A DNA stretch of 64,000 bases from contig VMSX01000011.1 of NCBI GenBank assembly GCA_013791905.1, positions 186,001-250,000 of the forward strand, read 5' to 3'. The notes under the pieces were generated by a model that did no database searches, was not told the DNA's origin, and saw only the letters and a list, made by a program, of their open reading frames with translations. This DNA comes from Rhodocyclaceae bacterium. GTDB taxonomy: Bacteria; Pseudomonadota; Gammaproteobacteria; Burkholderiales; Rhodocyclaceae. Position 1 is the stretch's first letter; each line of letters opens with the position of its first letter. Of the stretch, positions 1-7,587 are shown piece by piece. Both the position numbers and the translations under genes were made by a program.

Positions 1-1272
1 GCCTTGCCGCTGCTGCGCATGGGGCGCGAGCACTTGCACGGCATGTGGCAACTCGCCTACGACGCCGACTTCGCCCCGGTTGCGCGCGCGGCCCTGCCCG
101 ATCTGCTCAACGGGTTCCCGCTGCGGGCCAAGAACCAACTGCTGGCGAACACGCTCGATCCGCTGCTCAAGGCCGCGCTGCGCTATCTTGACCGCCCGAC
201 GTTGGCCCCCATCGTCTCGGCGCGTCTAGCACAGGGCAGCATGAGCACAGCGCAACGCGTGTATTGGCTGGCATGCGGTATCCTGATCGCACCGCAAACG
301 TATGAAGCATTGCTTGCCGCCCACATTGGCAAGAGCAAGACCTTGGCCGCGCACCTGGGTGGTTTCCTGCATGGTCGTGAATGGCGCCCTGACTGGAGAG
401 ACAGCCTGCCAGAATCTACGCTGGCGATGCTGATTGAACTGCTGGCGCCGGGCAGTCCTCCAGAGCGTTCGATGGGCACACACTGGGTCAGCCCGGCAAT
501 GCAGACCGCTGAGGAGGTACGCGCCTTTATCGACGCCCTGGGTGGCAACCCTGACGACCGTGCCCGGCAACAACTGGAACGGCTGCTGGCGATTCCGAAG
601 CTGATGCCATGGCACAACCGCCTGCGGCATGCCGCCCACACGCAACGTGTCGCGCGGCGCATGGCCGGTTTCCGCCACCTCGAAGTCACCGAGGTATGCC
701 ACACCCTCGCCAACCGCGAGCCGGCCAATGCCGCCGATCTCGCGGCGCTGTCTTACGCGCATTTGCGCGATCTGGCCTACAAGATTCGCGATGGCAGCAC
801 CAACGATTACCGGCAGTACTGGAGCTACGGTGTTAACGGCAAGCCAGAGCGACCGAAGCCGGAGAACGACTGCCGCGACATACTGCTCTCCGACTTGTCC
901 GAACGCCTCGGCCGGCTCGGCGTCGATGCGGTTAAAGAATGCTATTACGCCGATGACAAGCGCGCCGATATCCGCGTCTCCTTCGGTGGTGCGCAGGGCA
1001 TCAACGTGCCCATCGAGATCAAGAAGGACAACCACTCCGATCTGTGGCGCGCGATACGCGAACAGCTGATCGAACGCTACACCCGCGATCCTGGCGCCGA
1101 TGGTTTCGGCATCTATCTGGTGTTCTGGTTTGGCGGCAAGGATATGCCGTTGCCCCAGGAAGGAAAAAAACCGCGTAGCGCGGCCGAACTCGAAGCGCGC
1201 CTGCGACAGACACTCACCGTCGAGGAGAGTCGCCGCGTCCGCGTCTGTGTGATCGACTCTGCGCTGCCCTGA
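1..1272 (+). CDS. C-terminal part of a large protein with a PD-(D/E)XK-like nuclease tail (5' truncated by window)
   Basis: The frame is open from the first base, so the start lies outside the window; about 423 residues are visible. The first ~270 are helix-rich and HEAT-like without a motif I recognise. The last ~130 contain ADIRVSF (bases ~961-981) followed by VPIEIKKD (~1006-1029), then a long helix. The D...ExK spacing is that of a PD-(D/E)XK nuclease core. From memory, similar tails end very large bacterial NTPase proteins (NACHT/STAND type) linked to phage defence, but no NTPase domain is visible here, so that role is inference. It is followed by 400 bp without an intact gene. Confidence 0.6.
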   Translation, partial: ALPLLRMGREHLHGMWQLAYDADFAPVARAALPDLLNGFPLRAKNQLLANTLDPLLKAALRYLDRPTLAPIVSARLAQGSMSTAQRVYWLACGILIAPQTYEALLAAHIGKSKTLAAHLGGFLHGREWRPDWRDSLPESTLAMLIELLAPGSPPERSMGTHWVSPAMQTAEEVRAFIDALGGNPDDRARQQLERLLAIPKLMPWHNRLRHAAHTQRVARRMAGFRHLEVTEVCHTLANREPANAADLAALSYAHLRDLAYKIRDGSTNDYRQYWSYGVNGKPERPKPENDCRDILLSDLSERLGRLGVDAVKECYYADDKRADIRVSFGGAQGINVPIEIKKDNHSDLWRAIREQLIERYTRDPGADGFGIYLVFWFGGKDMPLPQEGKKPRSAAELEARLRQTLTVEESRRVRVCVIDSALP

Positions 1273-1673
1273 TATTCAAAGGTGGAAGATCACCATAGGG
1301 GTGAAGCGGAAACGTCACAACAGTCTGCGACTGTGTATGTCCAGTTAACTGCTCATAGCCATCGGTATTTTTCGTGATATCACCAACCGCTCAGGCCAAC
1401 AAACCGTCACACATAACCCGCAATCGCCGTCCTGCCAGCGCCGACTTTTGAAGGCGGTTTGTCTCTCCCCGCCGAGCCACCGCGCAAGACAAGCGGCTGA
1501 TTCGGCCCACGCCCCGCGAGAGGTATATTGGGCGCTGATACGCGAAACGGGGGATGCCGCCATGTATTTCATCAGTTCCGCTACCTTCAGATTTCTCGAG
1601 CAGCTCGCCGACCACGGTAAATTGGGGCTGACCCAGATTACGCTCCGGTAAATGAAGGCAGGTGCCTTGAGCG
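1273..1673. other. 400-bp gap without an intact gene
   Basis: No convincing coding sequence lies here. It holds one copy of the 25-bp dispersed repeat (1425-1449) and short open frames with no family resemblance. It separates the nuclease-tailed gene from a broken glutathione transferase fragment, consistent with a decayed or rearranged spacer. Confidence 0.5.
1425..1449 (-). repeat. Dispersed 25-bp repeat, copy 1
   Basis: Read on the minus strand it contains AAAAGTCGGCGCTGGCAG followed by GACGGCG. It matches the family consensus AAAGTCGGCGCTGGCG + RGACGGCG with one change in the centre. No gene overlaps it. Confidence 0.85.
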
Positions 1674-1820
1674 TCAGCTGTAGTTCGCATTCACGGCCCT
1701 GAACGCCGGGCTGTGCTGTTCGGCAGTATCCACGGGCACCAGTTCAAATGGCAGCGCGGCCTCTTCGAGGAACAGGGCAAGCTGCATCGGGTTCGGGGTC
1801 GGGTGGTAGTAGAACTTCAA
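1674..1820 (-). pseudogene. Glutathione S-transferase N-terminal fragment
   Basis: The minus strand reads from a TTG at 1820 for about 48 codons: KFYYHPTPNPMQLALFLEEA, then LPFELVPVDTAEQHSPAFRA, then VNANYS and a stop at 1674. This is the start of the thioredoxin-like domain of a GST (beta-alpha-beta up to the AINPNGKVPA region) and then breaks off. A full GST needs about 200 residues, so this is a remnant or a very short product. The intact GST gene next to it is of a different subtype (YghU-like), so the fragment is not a simple duplicate of its neighbour. Confidence 0.7.
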
Positions 1821-1856
1821 CAGGGATTCTGCCTTTTTCCGTTTTAGATAAGCGTC

Positions 1857-2732
1857 TCAAGCAACGTTTTCAGGTGCCAGTTTGTCTTGGGTTTTCAGAT
1901 CGAAATCAGACGCGTCGTGGCGTTCGTGCAGTTGTTCCGCAGGCTCACCCCAATTGCGGTTCACTTTGCGTCCGCGCTGGACGGCCGGGCGTTCAAGGAT
2001 TTCTTCGGCCCAGCGACGCAGGTTCTTGTAGCTTTCGACCTGGAGAAACTCGCCCGCGCCGTAGGCATTGCCCAGCACCAGGTTGCCGTACCAGGGCCAG
2101 GTGGCCATATCGGCGATGGTGTATTCGTCTCCGCCCAGATATCGGTGCCCGGACAATTCGCGGTCGAGTACGTCCATCTGGCGCTTCACCTCCATGGTGA
2201 ATCGGTTGATCGGGTATTCGAATTTCTCGGGCGCGTAGTTGTAGAAATGCCCGAACCCGCCGCCCAGATAGGGCGCTGCGCCCTGCAGCCAGAAAAGCCA
2301 GTTCAGGACCTCCGTGCGCGCCGCCGCTTCCTTGGGCAGGAAATGCCCGAATTTCTCGGCCAGATAGAGAAGGATGGCGCCGCTTTCAAAGACCCGACTG
2401 CCCGTTTCGGTATCCAGGAGCGCCGGGATTTTCGAGTTGGGATTGACTTCGACGAAGCCCGTCGAAAACTGCTCGCCCGCGCCAATCCGGATCAGGTGGG
2501 CGTCATATTCCGCGCCCGTCTCTCCCAGAGCCAGCAACTCTTCGAGCAGGATGGTGATCTTCTGGCCATTGGGCGTAGCCAACGAATATAGCTGCAAGGG
2601 ATGCTTCCCGCGCGGTAGCGTGGCCTCGTGCGTGGGCCCGGCAATCGGGCGGTTGATCTTGGCCCATTCGCCGCCGTTTTCGGCGTCCCAGGTCCAGACC
2701 TTGGGTGGTTGGTATTTGCTGGTGTCAGACAT
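1857..2732 (-). CDS. yghU: Glutathione S-transferase, YghU-like (Nu class)
   Basis: A 291-residue cytosolic protein. After a ~45-residue leader typical of YghU (YQPPKVWTWD...), the thioredoxin-fold domain holds LYSLATPNGQKITILLEELL, then NPNSKIPALLDTE and FESGAILLYLAEKFG. The all-helical C-terminal domain carries WLFWLQGAAPYLGGGFGHF and the YTIADMATWPW motif, as in YghU/YfcG-type enzymes that bind two glutathiones and act as disulfide-bond reductases or peroxidases. The length fits the family. The gene stands alone on the minus strand beside a GST fragment; no regulatory site was recognised upstream. Confidence 0.9.
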   Translation of the reverse strand: MSDTSKYQPPKVWTWDAENGGEWAKINRPIAGPTHEATLPRGKHPLQLYSLATPNGQKITILLEELLALGETGAEYDAHLIRIGAGEQFSTGFVEVNPNSKIPALLDTETGSRVFESGAILLYLAEKFGHFLPKEAAARTEVLNWLFWLQGAAPYLGGGFGHFYNYAPEKFEYPINRFTMEVKRQMDVLDRELSGHRYLGGDEYTIADMATWPWYGNLVLGNAYGAGEFLQVESYKNLRRWAEEILERPAVQRGRKVNRNWGEPAEQLHERHDASDFDLKTQDKLAPENVA

Positions 2733-3068
2733 GATCTTGAATTCCTCAAGGTTTGTTATGCGCGCTCAATCGTGAATTGCGGCCAACGGTTCCAGGATGC
2801 GCGTGTAGTTTTCGACTCCTTGCGCATCAGTCACCCAGTGGCGATGGTTAAAGATTATGCCGGTACGCCGCGAATGCCCTGGCTCTGCATGTAATTTTCT
2901 GCATTGCGCACGTCTGCAAAATCAGCAAAATCAAAGTGGCCAGAATCCAATTAGAGTGTGCCTATCATTGCCTGACAAGGCGCTTGACCTCGCTCCCTTC
3001 GGTCGCTGGACGCTGCGCTATACAGCCGTCAGCGTTACGTTGATGGTCTGCTTTCCATTGGCCGCAAT

Positions 3069-3093
3069 CGCCGACCTGCCAGCGCCGACTTTT
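3069..3093 (-). repeat. Dispersed 25-bp repeat, copy 2
   Basis: The minus strand reads AAAAGTCGGCGCTGGCAG then GTCGGCG, nearly identical to copy 1 at 1425 including the GATTGCGG that follows. It lies upstream of the FNR-type site. Confidence 0.85.
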
Positions 3094-3171
3094 GCTGACC
3101 CAACAGCAAAGCGGCCAGATTCCTCGACGGATCAGGACAAAGCAATATCAGACCAGCTTAATTTCTTTGTT

Positions 3172-3185
3172 TTGATTTCAATCAA
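3172..3185 (+). promoter_or_regulatory. FNR/Dnr-type box TTGAT-N4-ATCAA
   Basis: TTGATTTCAATCAA is a perfect match to the FNR consensus half-sites. Its centre (3178.5) would activate a class II promoter starting at 3220, with a weak -10 (CAACAT, 3208-3213), 57 nt before the GTG of the DsrO-like gene. This suggests induction of the cluster at low oxygen. Confidence 0.65.
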
Positions 3186-3276
3186 TCAATTAATCGCCCG
3201 GTTACGGCAACATCCGGGCAATTTTTTCGGGTCTTTACAAACTCGAACGATTCACTATCCCTACAGGAGAGCCTCT

Positions 3277-4371
3277 GTGGCCATCAATAAAAAAGCCTCT
3301 GCCGGTCCGGTCAAGGATTCCGCATCCGAATGCGTGGCGCAGCCAGCATCGGCGGATCCTTCCAAGGCAGTTCTGAAAACATCGCGGCGCGACTTCCTGA
3401 GGGCGGGCGGCATGCTGAGCATGTCGTCGCTGATGGGAGCTGGCGCGCTCATGGCGCAATCCGACGACACCAAGGCTACCGTCGAATGGGCCGAGCATTT
3501 TCAGAAGAACTACCGCCTGATGACGCAGAAAGAGAAGAACGAGGCACGCCTGCGGCTTGAAAAGCGCTACTCCGCGGAGTACGGCAAGCAAGTCAGCGTC
3601 GACACTGCCGATGCCCAACCCGGCGTGCTCATGGGGTATGCCCTGAACATCAGAAAGTGCATCGGTTGCCGCCGCTGCGTTCATGCCTGCGTCGAAGAAA
3701 ACAACCAGTCGCGCGGCAAGCAACGCGCAGGCGAAAAGATCGAGTGGATCCAAGTGCTGCGCATGGAGCGCGGCGAGTTCTCCGCCGACAAGATGAACCA
3801 CGGCTATCCCGATGGCCTGGGCATCCAGGTTGGCGGCAATGCCTACACCCCGGCTGGCCAGATACTCGAAGGGCAATACCACTACGAACCTGAGGCGGTG
3901 CCGGAAAAAGATGCCACCTACATGCCGATCGCCTGCATGCAGTGCGAGAAGCCGCCCTGCGTCAAGGTCTGCCCGGTACGCACGACCTACCGCGAGGCCG
4001 ACGGCCCGGTGGTGATCGACTACAACTGGTGCATCGGCTGCCGCATGTGCATGGGTGCCTGCCCCTACTGGGCACGTCGCCTCAACGTCACCAACCCGGT
4101 CCTGCCCAAGGAGGAGATGAACCCGGTGACACACTATCTCGGCAACCGGCCACGCATGCGTGGCGTCGTCGAGAAATGCCACTGGTGCCTGCAGCGCACC
4201 CGCCAGGGGCGTTACCCGGCCTGCGTCGAGGTCTGCCCGGTCGGTGCCCGCAAGTTCGGCAACTTGCTCGACCCGGAAAGCGAAGTGAGTCTGATCCTGG
4301 CGCGGAAGAACGTGTTCCGCCTCAAGGCCGAACTCAATACCTTCCCAAAATTCTTCTACTTCTACGATTGA
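3277..4371 (+). CDS. DsrO/NrfC-like Tat-exported iron-sulfur protein
   Basis: A 364-residue periplasmic ferredoxin-type electron carrier. A twin-arginine motif SRRDFLRAGG and hydrophobic stretch near residues 38-60 mark Tat export. Four cysteine clusters follow: CIGCRRCVHAC, CMQCEKPPCVKVCP, CIGCRMCMGACP and CHWCLQ...CVEVCP, as expected for four [4Fe-4S] centres in DsrO/NrfC/PsrB-type subunits. It is 10 bp upstream of an NrfD-like membrane subunit, so the pair should pass electrons between the quinone pool and periplasmic carriers. The start is a GTG with ACAGGAG upstream. No molybdopterin or sulfite-reductase subunit accompanies it, so the substrate is unknown. Confidence 0.85.
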   Translation: MAINKKASAGPVKDSASECVAQPASADPSKAVLKTSRRDFLRAGGMLSMSSLMGAGALMAQSDDTKATVEWAEHFQKNYRLMTQKEKNEARLRLEKRYSAEYGKQVSVDTADAQPGVLMGYALNIRKCIGCRRCVHACVEENNQSRGKQRAGEKIEWIQVLRMERGEFSADKMNHGYPDGLGIQVGGNAYTPAGQILEGQYHYEPEAVPEKDATYMPIACMQCEKPPCVKVCPVRTTYREADGPVVIDYNWCIGCRMCMGACPYWARRLNVTNPVLPKEEMNPVTHYLGNRPRMRGVVEKCHWCLQRTRQGRYPACVEVCPVGARKFGNLLDPESEVSLILARKNVFRLKAELNTFPKFFYFYD

Positions 4372-4381
4372 GGAGCGGGCC

Positions 4382-5605
4382 GTGCTAACCAGTTTCGTTT
4401 CCGACTATATGCGTTACGTCCTCAAGGGCGGCACGAAGTTTTATGCCTGGATGGGCTCACTTGCGGTGCTCATCGTCGGCATGATGTATGTCTTCTACCT
4501 GCAAAATACCGATGGCCTGATCGTCACCGGCATGACCAGCCAGATTCACGACGGTCTGTATTTCGCCAACCTGGTCTTCCTCGTTGGCGTGGCGGCCGGG
4601 GCGGTGACCATCGTCTTTCCTGCCTATGTCTACCATCACGAGGGCATGCACAAGGTGACGGTGCTCGGCGAAATGCTGGCGATCGCCGCAGTGTGCATGG
4701 TCATGATGTTCGTGTTCGCCCACATGGGCCGGCCCGACCGCCTCTGGCACATGCTTCCGATCATCGGCATCTTCAACTTCCCGCACTCGATGCTGGCGTG
4801 GGATGTGCTGGTACTGAACGGCTATCTCATCCTCAACTTCATCTGCGGCTTCTATTACCTGTGGGTGAAATACACGGGCGGCAAGATCAACAACAGATTC
4901 TTTATGCCACTGGTGTATGTCTCGATCGTCTGGGCACTCTCCATCCATACCGTGACGGCCTTCCTGATCGCGACGATGCCGGCACGTCCGATGTGGTTTC
5001 ACAGCATGATGCCGATCCGCTTCATCGTCACGGCGTTTGCGGCCGGCCCCGCCCTGATCATCCTGGCCTTCATCGTCATTCGCAAGAACACCAAGATGTG
5101 GGTCGATGACAGTGCCATCGACCTGCTCGCGACCATCGTCACCTGGTGCCTGGGGCTCGCGATCTTCCTGACCATGTCGGAAATCGTCGTCGAGCTTTAC
5201 GCCCGCACCGAACACGCCAATGGCCTCTATTACCTGATGTTCGGCCTGCACGGACTGACCAATCTGGTGCCCTGGTTCTGGAGTTCCGTGATCCTCATGG
5301 TCGGTTCCTTCCTGTTGCTGATATTTCCCACCATCCGCAGGAACTATAAGCTGCTGCCGATCCTCTGCTTCACGACATTTGCCGGCATCTGGATCGAGAA
5401 AGGCATGGGCCTGATCGTGCCCGGCTTCATCCCGTCCCCGATCGGCGAAGTTTCCCAGTACTACCCAAGTTTCGTCGAAGTCATCATGACCATCGGCATC
5501 TGGGCATGCGGTTTCTTCATCCTGACCATCCTGCTGAAGGGTGCCATCGGCATCCTGCTGGGCGACATCAAATACAGCGGCGCCAAGGCCGTTGTGACGA
5601 AGTGA
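4382..5605 (+). CDS. NrfD/DsrP-like integral membrane quinone-interacting subunit
   Basis: A 407-residue polytopic protein (about ten hydrophobic segments) of the NrfD/PsrC family. These subunits bind quinone in the cytoplasmic membrane and exchange electrons with a partner Fe-S protein. Typical family features are HMGRPDRLWHMLP (about residues 117-129), the NFPHSMLAWDVLVLNGYL segment and a long run of glycine-containing helices. It starts with a GTG ten bases after the Fe-S gene, and GAGGAGCGG precedes it. The tight spacing with the Fe-S gene before and the cytochrome gene after indicates one operon and one complex. Confidence 0.85.
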   Translation: MLTSFVSDYMRYVLKGGTKFYAWMGSLAVLIVGMMYVFYLQNTDGLIVTGMTSQIHDGLYFANLVFLVGVAAGAVTIVFPAYVYHHEGMHKVTVLGEMLAIAAVCMVMMFVFAHMGRPDRLWHMLPIIGIFNFPHSMLAWDVLVLNGYLILNFICGFYYLWVKYTGGKINNRFFMPLVYVSIVWALSIHTVTAFLIATMPARPMWFHSMMPIRFIVTAFAAGPALIILAFIVIRKNTKMWVDDSAIDLLATIVTWCLGLAIFLTMSEIVVELYARTEHANGLYYLMFGLHGLTNLVPWFWSSVILMVGSFLLLIFPTIRRNYKLLPILCFTTFAGIWIEKGMGLIVPGFIPSPIGEVSQYYPSFVEVIMTIGIWACGFFILTILLKGAIGILLGDIKYSGAKAVVTK

Positions 5606-5615
5606 GGCAACGGTT

Positions 5616-6431
5616 ATGAATAATTTTGTATTCCATACGATGATCCTCGCCTTCTGCTGCGAGATGGCCTCCACCGCAGTTGCCGCGGATGCGGCGCCGG
5701 AACCGGCGAAAGACACAGCGAAGGAACCCGTGGTCTGTTTCGAGAGCCGCAAGGGTGCGTCGGAAATCACCCAGCGTGACATCAAGCCGGGCTTGCCCAA
5801 CGTGAAGTGTTCGCCGACCACGGGGGCGGCACTCTGGTACGGCGATCCTTTCGAGGGTACCGTGCCCATGGGCAAAATGCCTTTGCTGGACAAGATCCCA
5901 CCCGGACATGCCCTCGTCAAGCCGCGCTCGGACAAACTCGCCCTCCTGCCGCTGTGCAGCACCGCCTGCCATAACGGTGTTGGCCCCAGTTTCAGTCCAC
6001 CGACCTTACCGAAGGACAAGAAGCCGACGCCGATTCCGACCATGGAAGGACTGCTGCCCGATGCCAAGGATTTGCAGCACGGTCGCGGCCGGATCTGGTG
6101 TCTGGATTGCCACCATACGACCAAGCGCAACATGCTCGTCGACAACTTCGGTGACCCGGTCAGCATCGACCAGCCGCAGATTCTGTGCGGCAAATGTCAC
6201 GGCGACAAGATGCGCGACTGGCGCGACGGCATCCACGGCAAGCGCATTGGCGAATGGGCCAGCAACGGCAAGAAGCGCTGGTTTACCTGCACCGAGTGTC
6301 ACAACCCACACAACGTGCAGGACGGTCATCGCAACCGCGGCTTCGTCCAGTTGCAGCCCGAACCGCCGCCGCAACTGCCCAAAGGCATGAAGGATGCCAA
6401 GTTCGAGAAGACGCATCCGATTCCGCACTGA
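5616..6431 (+). CDS. Periplasmic multihaem cytochrome c with one CX3CH site
   Basis: A 271-residue protein with a signal peptide ending near AVAADA. It has three canonical haem motifs, CLDCH, CGKCH and CTECH, plus CSTACH (bases ~5956-5973), in which three rather than two residues separate the cysteines. If used, that would be a fourth, non-canonical haem site. The sequence ends HPIPH, a possible distal ligand source. It most likely takes electrons from the Fe-S/NrfD pair upstream. The stop overlaps the start of the next gene (TGATG), indicating translational coupling. I recognise no named family; it is reminiscent of DsrJ-like partners in role only. Confidence 0.8.
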   Translation: MNNFVFHTMILAFCCEMASTAVAADAAPEPAKDTAKEPVVCFESRKGASEITQRDIKPGLPNVKCSPTTGAALWYGDPFEGTVPMGKMPLLDKIPPGHALVKPRSDKLALLPLCSTACHNGVGPSFSPPTLPKDKKPTPIPTMEGLLPDAKDLQHGRGRIWCLDCHHTTKRNMLVDNFGDPVSIDQPQILCGKCHGDKMRDWRDGIHGKRIGEWASNGKKRWFTCTECHNPHNVQDGHRNRGFVQLQPEPPPQLPKGMKDAKFEKTHPIPH

Positions 6432-6859
6432 TGTCCGATTCGACTGATCAGCCGAATCCGGTCAGGGGCGACCCCACGTGGGTCGCCCCGGCGCTGACGC
6501 GCGAGGAAAAAACCCGCAATGTCGGCAAGACCCCCGTGTTCTTCGGGCCGCCGCTAGCCATCCTTACCGACGGCCAGAAAAACACCATGGAGATTAGCGG
6601 CAAGCTCAATCGCACCGCCGAACGTTATCTCGAAATCCAGCGTTACCACGGCCTCGAACTCAACGAGCCCGAACGCCAGTGCATCGCGCATATCTGCAAC
6701 ATCGGTTTCATGTCGCCGCTGGAGATCCGCGAATTGCCCTTCGAAGTACGCATGACATCATTTCAGTACGACGGCCTCGATAAGGAGGTGCTGGCGCAAA
6801 AGCTCGATGCGGCCAGTTTTGCCGACCTCGTAGTGGTCGTCGAATCGCTCGGATTCTGA
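6431..6859 (+). CDS. Unknown conserved-looking small protein in the electron-transfer cluster
   Basis: A 142-residue, probably cytosolic protein; no signal peptide or membrane segment is seen. Its ATG overlaps the stop of the cytochrome gene, so it is translated with the complex. The first ~45 residues are proline-rich and polar. The rest is probably helical, with RQCIAHICNIGF around residues 85-96 holding its only two cysteines. I do not recognise a family. Position suggests an assembly or regulatory role for the complex, but nothing in the sequence shows this. Confidence 0.7.
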   Translation: MSDSTDQPNPVRGDPTWVAPALTREEKTRNVGKTPVFFGPPLAILTDGQKNTMEISGKLNRTAERYLEIQRYHGLELNEPERQCIAHICNIGFMSPLEIRELPFEVRMTSFQYDGLDKEVLAQKLDAASFADLVVVVESLGF

Positions 6860-6880
6860 GCGGGCCAAGGAAACAAGACC

Positions 6881-7276
6881 ATGCCAAACCGCGTGCAGTG
6901 GGAGCCAAGCTTCAGCGTCGGACATGCAATCCTGGACGATCAGCACCAACATATCCTGGCGCTGTGCAATGTCCTGGCCGACCATTGCGCGTCGAACGAC
7001 GGCGCAGGCGATGACGCAAAATTTCAGGAAACCTTCGATCAGCTGATGGCCTTCGCGCGCGAGCATTTCGCCGCCGAGGAGGCACTGCTCGTCGATTGCG
7101 CTTATCCAGAAATTGAAGATTCTCGGCACGAGTACGAGGAATTCTCATATCTGGCCGCCGAAATCGTCACGCCGGAAAATTTCGACAAGCTCGAACTCCA
7201 GCGTTTTCTTGCCCTCTGGTGGGTGGGCCATATCCTCGGCGCCGCCAAACAACAGGGCCCCTACCTGACGGCCTGA
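6881..7276 (+). CDS. Hemerythrin-like protein with an incomplete di-iron site
   Basis: A 131-residue bacteriohemerythrin fold. It keeps the N-terminal DDQHQH, the HFAAEE motif and WWVGHIL. The third-helix pair normally written HxxxH is replaced: SRHEYEEF has Ser and Tyr at those positions, with one His shifted by two. The usual Asp five residues after the last His is Ala (HILGAA). About four of seven iron ligands remain, so reversible O2 binding is doubtful; it may bind one iron or act structurally. It lies 21 bp after the unknown gene, apparently in the same operon. Confidence 0.8.
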   Translation: MPNRVQWEPSFSVGHAILDDQHQHILALCNVLADHCASNDGAGDDAKFQETFDQLMAFAREHFAAEEALLVDCAYPEIEDSRHEYEEFSYLAAEIVTPENFDKLELQRFLALWWVGHILGAAKQQGPYLTA

Positions 7277-7290
7277 ACGCAGGGCCGGGC

Positions 7291-7336
7291 CACCGTACCC
7301 CATGCGGGGCATTTCATCCCGCCAGCGCCGACTTTC
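7291..7336 (-). repeat. Dispersed repeat, extended form (copy 3)
   Basis: The minus strand reads GAAAGTCGGCGCTGGCGGGA and continues TGAAATGCCCCGCATGGGGT ACGGTG. The extension with its CCCCGCA/GGGG palindrome recurs near 62355-62389, where 30 of 35 bases match. Confidence 0.75.
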
Positions 7337-7387
7337 AAAGACAAAGGACCGCGATTCGCAGCCCTTTGCATTGATCCGGACAGTGCC

Positions 7388-7430
7388 TTATTTGACGACC
7401 GCGTTCAGCTCGCCCTTCTTGTAACGGTTG
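7388..7430 (-). pseudogene. Orphan 3' end of a class II fructose-bisphosphate aldolase gene
   Basis: These 43 bases match the last 43 bases of the intact aldolase gene (10050-10092) at 40 positions, including the stop codon, and would encode [13 protein letters not shown]. Nothing upstream on the minus strand extends the match. It is a gene-tail remnant from a duplication or rearrangement, 2.6 kb from the intact gene. Confidence 0.8.
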
Positions 7431-7587
7431 CACTTCCGGACAGGTTCCCGTTCAAAACCCTGTATGAATAACTACTGAGTCACCCAGACTCTGGGGGGGG
7501 TAGGATATGTATGTCGCCTAGGCTTCCGATAGCGAATCAGGGCGACAGACGTCGTTACAGAACCCAACAGCTGAACGAGGAGGAATC

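Larger units (their letters stand above)
2733..3276. promoter_or_regulatory. 544-bp upstream region of the electron-transfer cluster
   Basis: No gene is supported here, although the frame of the following gene stays open back to about 2857. The region carries a dispersed-repeat copy (3069-3093) and a perfect FNR-type palindrome (3172-3185). A Shine-Dalgarno-like ACAGGAG at 3263-3269 precedes the GTG at 3277, which is why the start is placed there and not further upstream. Confidence 0.6.

Noticed and set aside
2857-3276. Upstream extension of the DsrO-like gene in the same open frame
   Set aside because: It contains a perfect FNR box and a dispersed repeat, lacks the expected protein similarity, and a good ribosome site precedes the GTG at 3277.
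7270-7340. CRISPR-like or transposon-end interpretation of the dispersed repeats
   Set aside because: Copies are scattered singly rather than regularly spaced, with no cas genes, no transposase and no visible target duplications.
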